Shown: one piece after another, positions 15,524 to 25,383 of the stretch | How positions within the stretch are numbered: the first letter of the stretch is position 1 | Layout of the letters: every line of letters begins with the position of its first letter | Assembly (NCBI RefSeq): GCF_017104715.1 | Contig: NZ_JAAGPI010000034.1 | Location: 1 to 64,000, forward strand | Direction of reading: 5' to 3' | DNA length: 64,000 nt | Origin: Burkholderia sp. Ac-20365 | GTDB lineage: Bacteria; Pseudomonadota; Gammaproteobacteria; Burkholderiales; Burkholderiaceae | Notes under the pieces: generated by a model | The model's input: only the letters and a program-made list of their open reading frames with translations | Databases searched by the model: none | What the model was told of the DNA's origin: nothing | Position numbers and translations under genes: made by a program

Positions 15524-17548
15524 ATGAAAGTCGGAGTCGAAGTAGGCGGTACGTTCACGGACCTCGTCGCGTACGGCGACGGCGAGGTCCGTGTGATCAA
15601 GGTGCCGAGCACGCCAGCGTCGCCCGATGTCGGCGTGCTCGAAGCGCTGCGGGTCGCGGGGATCAACTTCGCCGCAATCGAAGATTTCGCGCACGGTTCC
15701 ACCGTTGCCACCAATGCCGTGCTGGAACGCAAAGGCGGCAAGGTGGCCTTTATCGCGACGGAAGGCTTTCGCGACATCCTGTTTCTGCAGCGCCACGACC
15801 GCAAACAGATCTACGATCTCTTCTACAAAAAGCCCGTGCCGCCGGTGCAACGGCGCGCATGCTTCGAAGCGCACGAACGCGTGCTGGCGGACGGCAGCGT
15901 GCTGACATCGCTGGATGAAGCGCGCTTTCGCGCCGACGTTCTGCCGCATCTCAAGGCGGGCCGCTACGACGCCGTCGCCATCTGCCTGCTCAATGGGTAC
16001 CGGAACCCCGCGCACGAACGCCGCATCGCCGACATCATTCGTGCGGCGCTGCCGGGCATCGTGGTGACGTGCTCGCATCAGGTGGCGTGCGAGTTTCGTG
16101 AGTACGAACGGGCCAGCACCGCGACGCTTTCCGCGTTCGTGCAGCCCGTGATCGCGGGCTATCTGGGCCGCCTCACGAACGCGCTGGAGCGCGAGGGATT
16201 TCGCGGCCGCTTCTCGGTGATGCAATCGAATGGCGGCCGTTTGCCCGCCGAATCCATGCGCGAAAACGCGATCAGCGCGCTGTTCTCCGGTCCCGCTGCG
16301 GGTGTCGTGGGTGCGGTGCGTCAGGTCATCCTGTCGGGCCATCCGAACGTCATCACGTTCGACATGGGCGGCACCAGTTCCGACGTCTGTCTCGTCCAGG
16401 ACGGCAAGCCCACGCTCGCGTCCGAAACCGAAATCGACGGCCTGCCGGTTCGCACGCCCGTGCTCGATATCGTGTCCGTCGGCGCGGGTGGCGGAAGCCT
16501 GATATGGATCGATGACGGCGGCATGCTGCGCGTCGGCCCCGAGAGCGCCGGCGCCGATCCGGGGCCGGCCTGCTATGGGCGGGGCGGCACGCAGCCGACC
16601 ATCACCGATGCCCACGTCGTGCTCGGCACGGTGCGCCCGGAAGCCTTTCTCGGCGGTCAGATGAAACTCGACGTCGAGGCCGCGCATCGCGCATTCGCGT
16701 CTCTGGCCGAACATTTCGGCTTGCCTGTCGAGGCCGTAGCCTATAACGCGGTGCGGCTCGCCAATGCCAACATCGTGCGCGCCATTCAGCTCGTGTCGAC
16801 GCAACGCGGACGCGATCCGCGCGACTATGTGCTCGTCCCGTTCGGCGGCGCGGGGCCGATGCAGGCCGCGCAGATAGCGGAAGAACTCGGCATCGCGACG
16901 GTCGTGACGCCGCCCAATCCCGGCGTGACGTCCGCCTATGGTCTGCTGGCATCCGACTTCATCAAGTACGAAACCCTGACCCATCGCGTGCAGGTGAGCG
17001 ACGACACGTGCGACGATCTGCGCATGCGGTTCGCGTCCCTGCAACATGATTTGCAGGCGCAATTTCGACGCATGGATTTCACCCAGCCTTTGTCGTTCAG
17101 TTACACGCTCGAAATGCGCTATCTCGGCCAGGCGTTCGAAGTGCCGCTCGAACTGGATGCCGATGGACTCGCCGCGCTCGACAAGGAAAGCCTGATCGCA
17201 GGATTCGTCGATGCGCACCAGCGCATGTACTTTCATAGCGACAAGACGGGGCGCCCGGTCGAAGTGGTCGCGCTGCGTGCGGGCGCCACGCTCGCGACCG
17301 GACAGGTGAGCGCGCTCACCAGCGTTTCAGTGGGCTCGCGCGCCGTCGACACAGAGACAGGCCTGTATGACGGCAACGCGCGGCGCCCTTGCCAGCGCCT
17401 GTCCGTCACCGATCTCGCTACCACGGCTGACCATTCCGTTGCGGGTCCCGCTGTGCTCGAGGAGTACACGACCACCGTGCTCGTGCCGGCAGGCTGGCGC
17501 GCACACGTCGATTCCCAATCCAATCTCGTTCTCGCGAAGGAGGCATGA
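15524..17548 (+). CDS. HyuA/OplA-family ATP-dependent amidohydrolase subunit (HyuA1)
   Basis: The 674-residue protein is the ATP-binding alpha subunit of a hydantoinase/oxoprolinase/caprolactamase-type enzyme. It has an ASKHA-type N-terminal motif GVEVGGTFTD (residues 4-13), HGSTVATNAVLERKG (57-71), a second phosphate motif FDMGGTSSDV (from residue 279) and the GPACYGRGG stretch. In this family the subunit phosphorylates the cyclic amide for hydrolysis by HyuB. The aspartate expected in the first motif (GVDxGGT) is Glu6 here, unlike the other three copies in the window. It is coupled to HyuB1 through an ATGA overlap. Confidence 0.9.
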   Translation: MKVGVEVGGTFTDLVAYGDGEVRVIKVPSTPASPDVGVLEALRVAGINFAAIEDFAHGSTVATNAVLERKGGKVAFIATEGFRDILFLQRHDRKQIYDLFYKKPVPPVQRRACFEAHERVLADGSVLTSLDEARFRADVLPHLKAGRYDAVAICLLNGYRNPAHERRIADIIRAALPGIVVTCSHQVACEFREYERASTATLSAFVQPVIAGYLGRLTNALEREGFRGRFSVMQSNGGRLPAESMRENAISALFSGPAAGVVGAVRQVILSGHPNVITFDMGGTSSDVCLVQDGKPTLASETEIDGLPVRTPVLDIVSVGAGGGSLIWIDDGGMLRVGPESAGADPGPACYGRGGTQPTITDAHVVLGTVRPEAFLGGQMKLDVEAAHRAFASLAEHFGLPVEAVAYNAVRLANANIVRAIQLVSTQRGRDPRDYVLVPFGGAGPMQAAQIAEELGIATVVTPPNPGVTSAYGLLASDFIKYETLTHRVQVSDDTCDDLRMRFASLQHDLQAQFRRMDFTQPLSFSYTLEMRYLGQAFEVPLELDADGLAALDKESLIAGFVDAHQRMYFHSDKTGRPVEVVALRAGATLATGQVSALTSVSVGSRAVDTETGLYDGNARRPCQRLSVTDLATTADHSVAGPAVLEEYTTTVLVPAGWRAHVDSQSNLVLAKEA

Positions 17549-19188
17549 TCATGACCGTCAGCCCGTTCGACAATGCCATCATCAGCCAGAGCGTTCTGGC
17601 GGCCGCCCGCGAGATGGGCGCGAAGCTGATCCGCTCCGCCTATTCGACCATTCTTCGCGAAGCGAGCGACGGCTCGGCCGCGATTGCCAACGTGCACGGC
17701 GATATCGTCGCGCAGGCCGAGCTGATCCCGATTCAGCTCGGGCCGATCGGCATTACGCTCAAGCAGTGCCTCGCCCGCTATCCCGCGGAGACGATCCGCC
17801 CCGACGATTTCATGATCACCAACGACCCGTATGCGGGCGGACAGCATCTCCCCGATGTCTACATCTTCTGTCCGATCTTCTACGATGGACAGTTGATCGG
17901 CTTCTCCGCAAGCGTTGCGCACCAGATCGACTTTGGCGGCGGCGCACCCGGACTCGACACAGACGCCTCCGACATCTATCAGGAAGGCTTGCGCTTTCCG
18001 CCCACGCGGTGGTCGCAGTCGCGTGACTGGAACGGCGGACCGCTCGAACAGCTGGTGCGCGCGAATGTCCGCGTGCCCGACCTGACCATCGGCGACATGA
18101 ACGCGATGTTCGCCGCGAACGCCATCGCCTGTGTACGCGTCGTGCAGCTGTGCGACAAGTATGGCGTCGGGATGGTGACGGAAGTCATGAACGAGATGGT
18201 CAATTACTCGGAACGGCGCTTCCGCGCCGCGATCGCGACCTTGCCGCCGGGTATCTACTACGGCGAAGACATGATCGATGACGACGGCGTGACCGATCAG
18301 CCGCTCGTGATCAAGGTCAAGGTCAGCGTCACGCACGACGCGATCGATATCGACTTTGCGGGCAGCAGCCCGCAGGTGCGCCGCAATCTGAACTCGCCGT
18401 TTTCATGCACTGTGTCGGCGGCTGTGACGTGCGTGAAATCGATTCTGACTTCGCCCGACATTCCATTCAACGAAGGCATCTTGCGGGCCGTCAGCATTTC
18501 CGCGCCCTACGGGTCCATTCTCAACCCCGCGCCGCCCTCGCCCGTACGCGCGCGTCTCGAAGCAAACTACCGCATCTACAACGCGATCATGCGGGCACTG
18601 GCGCCCGTGGCACGCGGCAAGGTGATCGCCACGGGCTTCGACACGTTGACGGCCGCGTGCTTCTCGCTGCAACGCGACGAAAAATACAGCGTGTATCTGG
18701 AGATTTTCGGCGGCGGTTATGGCGCGTCGGAACATGGCGACGGCTGCGATGCCGTCGATTCGCCGCTGTCCAACTGCGCGAACACGCCCGTCGAAGCGCT
18801 CGATATGGAATACGACTTCTTCAGGCTCGAGCGCTATGCGCTCGAACCCGATTCGTTCGGCATGGGCAAGCATCGCGGCGGCGCGGGCTTCAGCCGTGAG
18901 TATTCGGTGCTGGCAGACGACGTCGGCTTTGCGATCTATGCCGATCGCCATCGCTATGCGCCGCAGGGCCTTTTCGGCGGTGAAGAAGGCAAGCGCGGGT
19001 ACTGCGAAGTGACACGCAATGGCGTGACCGAGCGCATCGCGTCGAAATCGATGCTGACGCTGATGAAGGGAGATCGCGTGAAGGTCTTCATGGGCGGCGG
19101 CGGCGGTTATGGCGACGTGCATGAGCGTCATCCATCGCTTGTCGAAGCCGACGGTCGCGACGGCATGGTCGACAACGCCCGTGCATAA
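17545..19188 (+). CDS. HyuB/OplB-family amidohydrolase subunit (HyuB1)
   Basis: The 547-residue beta subunit has the family landmarks: MGAKLIRSAYSTILREASD near the start, ITNDPYAGGQHLPDV, the histidine-containing SVAHQIDFGG, and a glycine-rich end with MGGGGGYGD. HyuB subunits carry out the hydrolysis step after ATP-dependent activation by HyuA. The start at 17545 overlaps the HyuA1 stop; a second in-frame ATG at 17551 is possible. It is about 115 residues shorter than HyuB3 and HyuB4, and pairs by size and sequence with HyuB2. Confidence 0.9.
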   Translation: MIMTVSPFDNAIISQSVLAAAREMGAKLIRSAYSTILREASDGSAAIANVHGDIVAQAELIPIQLGPIGITLKQCLARYPAETIRPDDFMITNDPYAGGQHLPDVYIFCPIFYDGQLIGFSASVAHQIDFGGGAPGLDTDASDIYQEGLRFPPTRWSQSRDWNGGPLEQLVRANVRVPDLTIGDMNAMFAANAIACVRVVQLCDKYGVGMVTEVMNEMVNYSERRFRAAIATLPPGIYYGEDMIDDDGVTDQPLVIKVKVSVTHDAIDIDFAGSSPQVRRNLNSPFSCTVSAAVTCVKSILTSPDIPFNEGILRAVSISAPYGSILNPAPPSPVRARLEANYRIYNAIMRALAPVARGKVIATGFDTLTAACFSLQRDEKYSVYLEIFGGGYGASEHGDGCDAVDSPLSNCANTPVEALDMEYDFFRLERYALEPDSFGMGKHRGGAGFSREYSVLADDVGFAIYADRHRYAPQGLFGGEEGKRGYCEVTRNGVTERIASKSMLTLMKGDRVKVFMGGGGGYGDVHERHPSLVEADGRDGMVDNARA

Positions 19189-19237
19189 CACACGCTGAAT
19201 CCAGCACGCCCATTCAACGCCTTTGAGGAGAACGACA

Positions 19238-20470
19238 ATGACCAGACCATACCGCCGTTTTCTATGCTTTTCTGCATTCACGGCAATCAGCATGATCGGG
19301 GCTTCACCCGTACACGCCGAAATCTCGGACGGCGTCGTCAAGATCGGACTGTTGACGGACATGAGCGGCGCGTTTTCAGCGCTATCCGGTCAAGGTTCCG
19401 TGGTCGCAGCAAAGATGGCGATTGACGACTGCCTTGCCAAAGAATGCAAGGGCATGAAGATCGAACTGCTGACGCTCGATCATCAGAACAAGACCGATAT
19501 CGCGCTGGCAAAGGCGCGCGAATGGGCCGACGTCGATCACGTCGACGCGTATGCCGACATGGTGAATTCCGCCGTCGCGCTCGGCATGGAAAACCTCGCG
19601 GTGCAGAAAAAGAAAGTGGCGTTGTTTGTCGGCGGGCCCAATCGCATCACCAATGAAGATTGCCAGCCCGATTACGCGGTGCAGTGGATGTGGGACACCT
19701 ATTCACAGACGACAGCCGCCGTCAAAGGTATCGCGAAGCCGAATCAGAAGTGGTACTTCATCGCAGTGGACTATGCGTATGGGGCGGCGGCTGTATCGGA
19801 AGCACGCAAACAGCTCGACGCGATCGGCGCGCATACCGTTGGCGAGTCGAAGCATCCGTTGAACAGCAGCGACATGTCTTCGCAAATCATCTCGGCGCAG
19901 CAATCGACCGCCGATATCGTCGCGTTCGCCAATTCGGGCGCCGATGCCGCCAATTCGATCAAGACGGCTAGCGAGTTTCAACTGGGCGCGAAAAAGCAGG
20001 AAGCGGCATTCTTCCCCACGATCTACGAGATCAAGGGCGTGGGACTGTCGCAGGCGAAAGGCCTGCAGTTCCCCGAGAGCTTCTACTGGGATCTCGACGA
20101 CGGCACGCGCCGCTTCAGCAAGCGGTTCATGGAGATTTACAAGAAGGGGCCGCCTTCGCTCACGCATGCCGGCGTTTACTCGTCGGTCTATCACTATTTG
20201 AAGGCCGTGGCGGCAGCGAAATCGGATGATCCCGTCATCGTCACACGGAAGATGCGCGAACTGCCGATCGTCGACGACGTCGTGCGCAATGCGCGCCTGA
20301 GAGCGGACGGCCGGATGGTGCATGACTACTATTATTTCCGCGTCAAGTCGCCGGAAGAATCCAAAGGACCGTGGGATCTGTATTCGCTCGTCAAGACGTT
20401 GCCCGGCGATCAGGTCTTCGTGCCCGAAAACCGCAGCCAGTGCCGCGTGTTTCGCACGGCAGGCCAGTAG
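19238..20470 (+). CDS. Branched-chain-amino-acid-type ABC transporter substrate-binding protein
   Basis: From the ATG at 19238, eight bases after GAGGAG, the protein has 410 residues. It has a signal peptide ending near VHA-E (about residue 28), then VKIGLLTDMSGAFSA, typical of type I periplasmic binding proteins (LivK/amide-binding class), and DAYADMVNSAVALGM. It would deliver a small amide or amino-acid-like ligand to an ABC importer. No permease or ATPase of the Liv type is nearby, so it must use a transporter encoded elsewhere. It lies 49 bases after HyuB1, in the same operon. Confidence 0.88.
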   Translation: MTRPYRRFLCFSAFTAISMIGASPVHAEISDGVVKIGLLTDMSGAFSALSGQGSVVAAKMAIDDCLAKECKGMKIELLTLDHQNKTDIALAKAREWADVDHVDAYADMVNSAVALGMENLAVQKKKVALFVGGPNRITNEDCQPDYAVQWMWDTYSQTTAAVKGIAKPNQKWYFIAVDYAYGAAAVSEARKQLDAIGAHTVGESKHPLNSSDMSSQIISAQQSTADIVAFANSGADAANSIKTASEFQLGAKKQEAAFFPTIYEIKGVGLSQAKGLQFPESFYWDLDDGTRRFSKRFMEIYKKGPPSLTHAGVYSSVYHYLKAVAAAKSDDPVIVTRKMRELPIVDDVVRNARLRADGRMVHDYYYFRVKSPEESKGPWDLYSLVKTLPGDQVFVPENRSQCRVFRTAGQ

Positions 20471-20487
20471 CTTGCGGCACTGACGTC

Positions 20488-21753
20488 ATGTCGTTTTCTT
20501 CGATCTGGTCCGCCACCGCGCCGCCGGCCGTGCCGACGCCTCCTCTCGCGGCGTCGCGCCGGGCCGACGTCGCGATTATCGGCGCGGGCATCACTGGCCT
20601 GTCGACGGCGTTGCATCTGGCCGAACGCGGATGCGATGTCTGCGTGCTCGACGCCGCTGAGCCCGGCTGGGGCGCATCGGGGCGTAACGGCGGCCAGGTC
20701 ATTCCCGGCCTCAAGCACGATCCCGACGACCTCCTGCGCGCGTTGGGCCGCGAATCGGCCCTGCCGCTCATCGAACTCGCCAGCGGCACGGCGGACGTCG
20801 TGTTCGATCTGATCGCCCGCTATCAGATCGACTGCGACGCCGTCAGAGCCGGATGGATTCAGCCGGCGCATTCGGCCGCGATGCTGGAAACACAGCGGCG
20901 ACGCGTCGCGCAATGGCAAGCGCGCGGCGCGTCCGTCGACATGCTCGACCGTGCCGCAGTCGCGGCGCGCACGGGCTGTGCCGGCTATCAGGGCGGATGG
21001 ATCGACCGGCGCGCGGGCAGCGTGCATCCGCTGAAGTATCTGCGTGGCTTGCTGAACGCGGCGACGCAACAGGGCGTATCCGTGCATGGGCAGTCGAAGG
21101 TCGGCAGTCTCGCGCGCGCGGGCCGGAGTTGGCGGCTCACTACGGCAGCCGGTCACACAATCGATGCCGACGACGTGCTGATCGCGACCAACGGTTATAC
21201 GGACGGGCTGTGGCCAGGGTTGAAGCAGACGGTGATCGCAGCCAACAGTTTCATGCTGGCGACCGAGCCGTTGCCGCCCTCCATCGGCGCAACGGTTCTG
21301 GGCGGCGGCGAAGTCGCGTCCGATTCGCGGCGACTGCTGCTCTACTTCCGCAAAGACGCGGCGGGCCGCTTGCTGCTCGGCGGACGGGGACCGTTCTCCG
21401 ATCCCGATTCCGCACGGTCGTGGGCGCATCTGGAACGCTCGCTGGTGCGGCTGTTTCCGCAGGCTGAAGGCGTTCGCATCGGGCATCGATGGGCGGGGCG
21501 CGTCGCCGTCACGCGCGATGGCATTCCCCATCTGCACATGCCCGCGCCGGGACTCACGATTGCCCTCGGTTACAACGGTCGCGGCATCGCGATGGCGACG
21601 GCGTTAGGTCAGGAACTCGCGGGCCATCTGATGGGACACCGGCCGCTCAGGTTTCCATTAAGCCCGATTCGCCCCATTCCTTTTCACGGTTTGCAGCGTC
21701 TGTACTTTGCTGCGGCCGTGATGTGGTATCGCGCGATGGACGTGCTCGGATGA
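20488..21753 (+). CDS. FAD-dependent amine oxidase/oxidoreductase, DAO family
   Basis: The 421-residue flavoprotein has an N-terminal dinucleotide-binding motif (ADVAIIGAGITGLSTALHLAE, about 25-45), the family's GASGRNGGQVIPGLKHD, and a C-terminal glycine-rich ALGYNGRGIAMATALG. This pattern is that of PuuB/OrdL-like amine oxidases. It would oxidise a secondary or primary amine released in the pathway, giving an aldehyde or imine and H2O2. It starts 17 bases after the binding-protein gene and closes the HyuA1 operon. Confidence 0.88.
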   Translation: MSFSSIWSATAPPAVPTPPLAASRRADVAIIGAGITGLSTALHLAERGCDVCVLDAAEPGWGASGRNGGQVIPGLKHDPDDLLRALGRESALPLIELASGTADVVFDLIARYQIDCDAVRAGWIQPAHSAAMLETQRRRVAQWQARGASVDMLDRAAVAARTGCAGYQGGWIDRRAGSVHPLKYLRGLLNAATQQGVSVHGQSKVGSLARAGRSWRLTTAAGHTIDADDVLIATNGYTDGLWPGLKQTVIAANSFMLATEPLPPSIGATVLGGGEVASDSRRLLLYFRKDAAGRLLLGGRGPFSDPDSARSWAHLERSLVRLFPQAEGVRIGHRWAGRVAVTRDGIPHLHMPAPGLTIALGYNGRGIAMATALGQELAGHLMGHRPLRFPLSPIRPIPFHGLQRLYFAAAVMWYRAMDVLG

Positions 21754-21784
21754 ACCCGACACTCGCGACCCGATCCGCCCGATG

Positions 21785-22609
21785 CTATCGATTCGCCTTG
21801 CCGTAACCGATATGAAACGGCTCCAGTGCATGCCGGCTCGGCGGTGTGGTCGAGATCAGGCGCGCGGTTTCCAGCAGGCGCGGCACGAGTTCCGCGATTG
21901 CGCGCTCCTTCGTCCAGTGCGCGACTGACACAGAAATATTGAGCGCGCCGATAGGCTTGCCCGACGCCCCGAACAACGGCGCAGCGAACGCAAGATCGCC
22001 ACGGTAGTATTCCTGCTCGCTGCACGCGAAGCCCGTCTCGCGCACCTCGGCAACCATGCTCATCAGCTGATCCACGTCCGTCACCGTCTGCGGCGTATAT
22101 TGCAGACGCTCCGAGCTTTGAATAATGTCGCGCGCTTCGGCATCGCTCAGTCCCGACAGATACGCACGGCCAGACGACGTGCAGAACATCGGCAATGCGC
22201 GCCCCACGGGCATAAACACAATCGCGCGCGCGGGATTCGGAAAGCGGCCGATATACACCATCTGATCGCCATCCGGCTCCGAGAGATTCACCGTCTCCGC
22301 CACTTCCCGATTGAGTTCGAGCAGATAAGGGTTGGCCCGTTCGAGCAACGCATGCGACTGCAGATAGCGATAGCCGAGTTCAAGTGTGCGCGGCGACAAC
22401 GAATAACGCTTGCTCACGGGGTCTTTGCGCAACAGACCCAGCGCTTCGAGCGTAAAGGCAAAGCGCTGCGCGGCGCTCTTCGATATGCCCGCCGCCGTGG
22501 CGATCTCCGGCAGGCTCATCGACGAATGCTCGATGTTGAACGCGCCGAGCACGGACAGGCCCGTAGCGAACGACTGGATGAAGAGTGTCGATTCTTCTGG
22601 ATTGTTCAT
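21785..22609 (-). CDS. IclR-family transcriptional regulator (IclR3)
   Basis: The 274-residue protein has the IclR winged HTH (FIQSFATGLSVLGAFN, recognition helix GISKSAAQRFAFTL) and an effector domain containing MFCTSSGRAYLSGLSD. It resembles IclR2 strongly in both regions. It is the last gene of the minus-strand run HyuA2-HyuB2-MHS-DadA, 66 bases after the dehydrogenase, and may control that operon or share targets with IclR2. Confidence 0.9.
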   Translation of the reverse strand: MNNPEESTLFIQSFATGLSVLGAFNIEHSSMSLPEIATAAGISKSAAQRFAFTLEALGLLRKDPVSKRYSLSPRTLELGYRYLQSHALLERANPYLLELNREVAETVNLSEPDGDQMVYIGRFPNPARAIVFMPVGRALPMFCTSSGRAYLSGLSDAEARDIIQSSERLQYTPQTVTDVDQLMSMVAEVRETGFACSEQEYYRGDLAFAAPLFGASGKPIGALNISVSVAHWTKERAIAELVPRLLETARLISTTPPSRHALEPFHIGYGKANR

Positions 22610-22675
22610 GAGAAGAGGTTATAAAGTGCCGCCCTGTGTCAGTCGCATTTCCCTTACTCAGCAATGCCTGGTCGA

Positions 22676-23938
22676 TCACGCGAAGCGCGCGACTTCGTAG
22701 GGCTTCAGTCTGTCGTGGTGCATGTCACCTCTGATTGCTTCCGCGAGCCATTGCCCTGTGCGTGCCGACCCTGTCACGCCAAGATGGCCGTGCCCGAACG
22801 CGCACCACATGCCGCGCAACGACGGCACAGCGCCGATCACGGGCAACGAGTCCGGCAAGCACGGACGATGCCCCATCCATGTGTCGGCTTGCGCAGGACG
22901 TCGCAGCGCGGGAATCCCCGCTTGCGCGTGCTCCAGCAGCAATTGCGCCCGCTTTTCGCTGGGCGGCCGCGAGAAGCCGCCGAATTCCACCGTGCCGGCT
23001 ATTCTCAAACCGCTTTCGAGCGGAGACACGAACACCTTGCGGTCTGCGAGCACCACCTGACGGCTGATCGGTGCGTCGTCTCCATGCAGTTGCACATGAT
23101 AACCACGCTGGCTCTCGAGCGGTACTTTCACGCCAAGCGCGCCAAGCAGCCGACCGGACCAGGCGCCCGCCGCCAGCACGATATGACGCGCCGTCAACGA
23201 CGTGCCTGCGCAATCGATGCGCCAGTCGAGCCCTTGCCGGCCGATATGTTCCGCTGCCGCCTGAATGAACTGCACGCCGCGCGCACGAGCCGCTTCCGCG
23301 ATACAGAGCGCGTATTGTCTCGGCTCCGATACCCACGCCTGATCCGGCAGAAAGAGACCGACGTTGTACGCATCGCCGATATGAGGCTCGAGTGCGAGTA
23401 TGCCGGCCCGGTCGACTTCCTCGATCACGAGGCCATACGACGCCTTCAGCGCCCAGCTGCGCCGATCCTTGTCGAGCGCTTGCCGGTCGGGATAAAGATG
23501 CAACTGGCCGTTCGTGCGGATGCGCTCGCGACACCCCACTTCTTGCGCAAGCTGCTGATGAAGCGCCACGGCGTCTTCGTGCAGCGCATTGAGGCCTTGA
23601 GCGATCTGGTTCACGCGTTCCGGTCTGGAAGCCGCGATGAACCTGAATAGCCAGGGCGCGACGCTCAGGATATAGCTGCGCGGGATATACAACGGCCCGG
23701 TCGGATCGAGCAACATGCCCGGGACGCTTTTCAGCAGTCCGGGCATCGCCAGCGGCGCCACTGCGCGCGACGAGATCGCGCCCGCGTTGCCTGCCGAACA
23801 CTGGCTGGCAGGCGGCTGCGGATCGATCACCGTCACGTCGAGGCCCGCTTTCGCAAGGCTATAGGCAACACACAAGCCGACAATGCCCGCACCCAGCACG
23901 ATGACGCGATTTTCTTCAGATGCCGCTCGCGCAACCAT
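22676..23938 (-). CDS. D-amino-acid dehydrogenase-like FAD oxidoreductase (DadA family)
   Basis: The 420-residue protein begins VIVLGAGIVGLCVAYSLAK (about 12-30), then CSAGNAGAISSRAVAPLAMPG, a DadA hallmark, and ends with GHGHLGVTGSARTGQWLAE. DadA enzymes oxidatively deaminate D-amino acids at the inner membrane, passing electrons to quinones. ATP-dependent opening of a cyclic amide by the upstream HyuA2/HyuB2 could produce an amino acid substrate for it. The frame is open far upstream across the MHS gene, but the ATG at 23938 fits the family. Confidence 0.88.
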   Translation of the reverse strand: MVARAASEENRVIVLGAGIVGLCVAYSLAKAGLDVTVIDPQPPASQCSAGNAGAISSRAVAPLAMPGLLKSVPGMLLDPTGPLYIPRSYILSVAPWLFRFIAASRPERVNQIAQGLNALHEDAVALHQQLAQEVGCRERIRTNGQLHLYPDRQALDKDRRSWALKASYGLVIEEVDRAGILALEPHIGDAYNVGLFLPDQAWVSEPRQYALCIAEAARARGVQFIQAAAEHIGRQGLDWRIDCAGTSLTARHIVLAAGAWSGRLLGALGVKVPLESQRGYHVQLHGDDAPISRQVVLADRKVFVSPLESGLRIAGTVEFGGFSRPPSEKRAQLLLEHAQAGIPALRRPAQADTWMGHRPCLPDSLPVIGAVPSLRGMWCAFGHGHLGVTGSARTGQWLAEAIRGDMHHDRLKPYEVARFA

Positions 23939-23961
23939 CTCGTTCTCCCCGGATTGGATTA

Positions 23962-25281
23962 TCAGCGTAGATCGTCGTGCGCCGTCTCGCGCATCGTGAG
24001 GACGAACACAATCGACACGACGGACGACAGCGCGAGGTACACAGTGGGCGATAACGGAGAGTGCGTGATGCCGATCAGCATCGTCGATACGAACGGCGCG
24101 AACCCGCCGAACAGCACGGCGGCGAGACTGTAGCCGATCGACATCCACGTCGAGCGCGAACGCGTCGGAAACATCTCGGCGATGGCGGCCGGCCCCGGCC
24201 CCGAGAACAACGCGATCGAAGCGGCAAACACAATCTGCGCCGTGAGTATCACCCCGATATGCCGGCTCGCGAGCACCCAGCTCAGCAGGATGTACGGCAG
24301 CACGATAAACGCGATGCACGAGGCAAGCAGCAGCGGCTTGCGGCCGATACGATCGGACAACCTGCCCATCAACGGCACCGCCACCACGAGCACGAGCAAA
24401 CCTGCTGTGTTCGACCACAACGCGCTTGCATGGTCCAGGCCGACGAACTTCTGAAAGAAGGTCGGCATATAGGCCAGCATGATGTAGTAGGACACGTTCC
24501 ACAGTATTGCAAAGCCGAAGGCCCTGAACGCAAGCCGCAACCCCGCCGGTACGCTCAGCGATTCCGACTTCACCACTGCTTCCGAAAACGTAGGCGCTTC
24601 GGCGATATTGCGGCGCATGTACATGCCCACCGGACCGAGCAGACAGCCGAGCAGAAATGGCACGCGCCAGCCCCAGCTGTCCATCGCATCGGGGCCTAGC
24701 GCCGTACTACAGAGCGCACTGACGCCCGAGCCGAGCAGCATGCCCAGCGCCACGCTGCTCTGCTGGAAGCTGCCGAACAGGCCACGCTTTCCGTTAGGCG
24801 CCCACTCGACGATAAACGCCGTCGCGCCGCCCCACTCGCCGCCCGCGGAAAAGCCTTGCAGCAGCCGCGCGCTCATCACCAGCAGCGGCGCGGCAATGCC
24901 AATCGATGCGTACGTCGGCACCAGCCCGATTGCAACCGTGCTGCCTGCCATCATGAACATCGTGACCAGCAGCGCGGCTTTGCGGCCTCGCGTGTCGGCG
25001 AATCTGCCGAGCACGATGCCGCCCAATGGCCGCATGACGAAACCCGCGCCGAACACCGCGAAGGTCGCGAGCATCGACGTGAAGTCGTCTTTCGCCGGGA
25101 AAAATTTGTGCGCGATGATCGTCGCGAGAAAGCCGTAGACGGCGAAGTCGTACCACTCGAGCACGTTGCCGATCGCCGCTGCGGCAACCGCGCGTCGCGC
25201 GCCGGCGCGATCGTTTGCCGGTACCGCGGACGATGCGGAGTGCGCGTCGGCGCGCACCCGTTCTAGCGTAGATGTATTCAC
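23962..25281 (-). CDS. MHS-family MFS transporter
   Basis: The protein has 439 residues from a GTG at 25281 preceded by GAGAGG; a longer ATG form (465 residues, from 25359) would include an unlikely Arg-rich leader. It has about twelve membrane segments and the MHS signatures WYDFAVYGFLATI and GRFADTRGRKAA. It is the likely importer for the HyuA2-HyuB2-DadA operon, lying 23 bases before DadA and about 100 bases after HyuB2. It resembles the MHS transporter at 7522. Confidence 0.9.
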   Translation of the reverse strand: MNTSTLERVRADAHSASSAVPANDRAGARRAVAAAAIGNVLEWYDFAVYGFLATIIAHKFFPAKDDFTSMLATFAVFGAGFVMRPLGGIVLGRFADTRGRKAALLVTMFMMAGSTVAIGLVPTYASIGIAAPLLVMSARLLQGFSAGGEWGGATAFIVEWAPNGKRGLFGSFQQSSVALGMLLGSGVSALCSTALGPDAMDSWGWRVPFLLGCLLGPVGMYMRRNIAEAPTFSEAVVKSESLSVPAGLRLAFRAFGFAILWNVSYYIMLAYMPTFFQKFVGLDHASALWSNTAGLLVLVVAVPLMGRLSDRIGRKPLLLASCIAFIVLPYILLSWVLASRHIGVILTAQIVFAASIALFSGPGPAAIAEMFPTRSRSTWMSIGYSLAAVLFGGFAPFVSTMLIGITHSPLSPTVYLALSSVVSIVFVLTMRETAHDDLR

Positions 25282-25383
25282 TGGAAACCTCTCACCCGTT
25301 CGGACACTACTGCTTCGCAAATCCCGGCCACGGCATACATGAAGCGAAGCCGGGATCATTCACTCAACGCATGGCAAGCGGCG

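Noticed and set aside
15371..17236. A 621-residue open frame on the minus strand opposite HyuA1 (and similar ones opposite HyuA3 and around 39797-41725)
   Set aside because: Composition is Arg/His/Ala-rich with no recognisable motif, as expected for the antisense of high-GC genes; the plus-strand HyuA genes have full family motifs.
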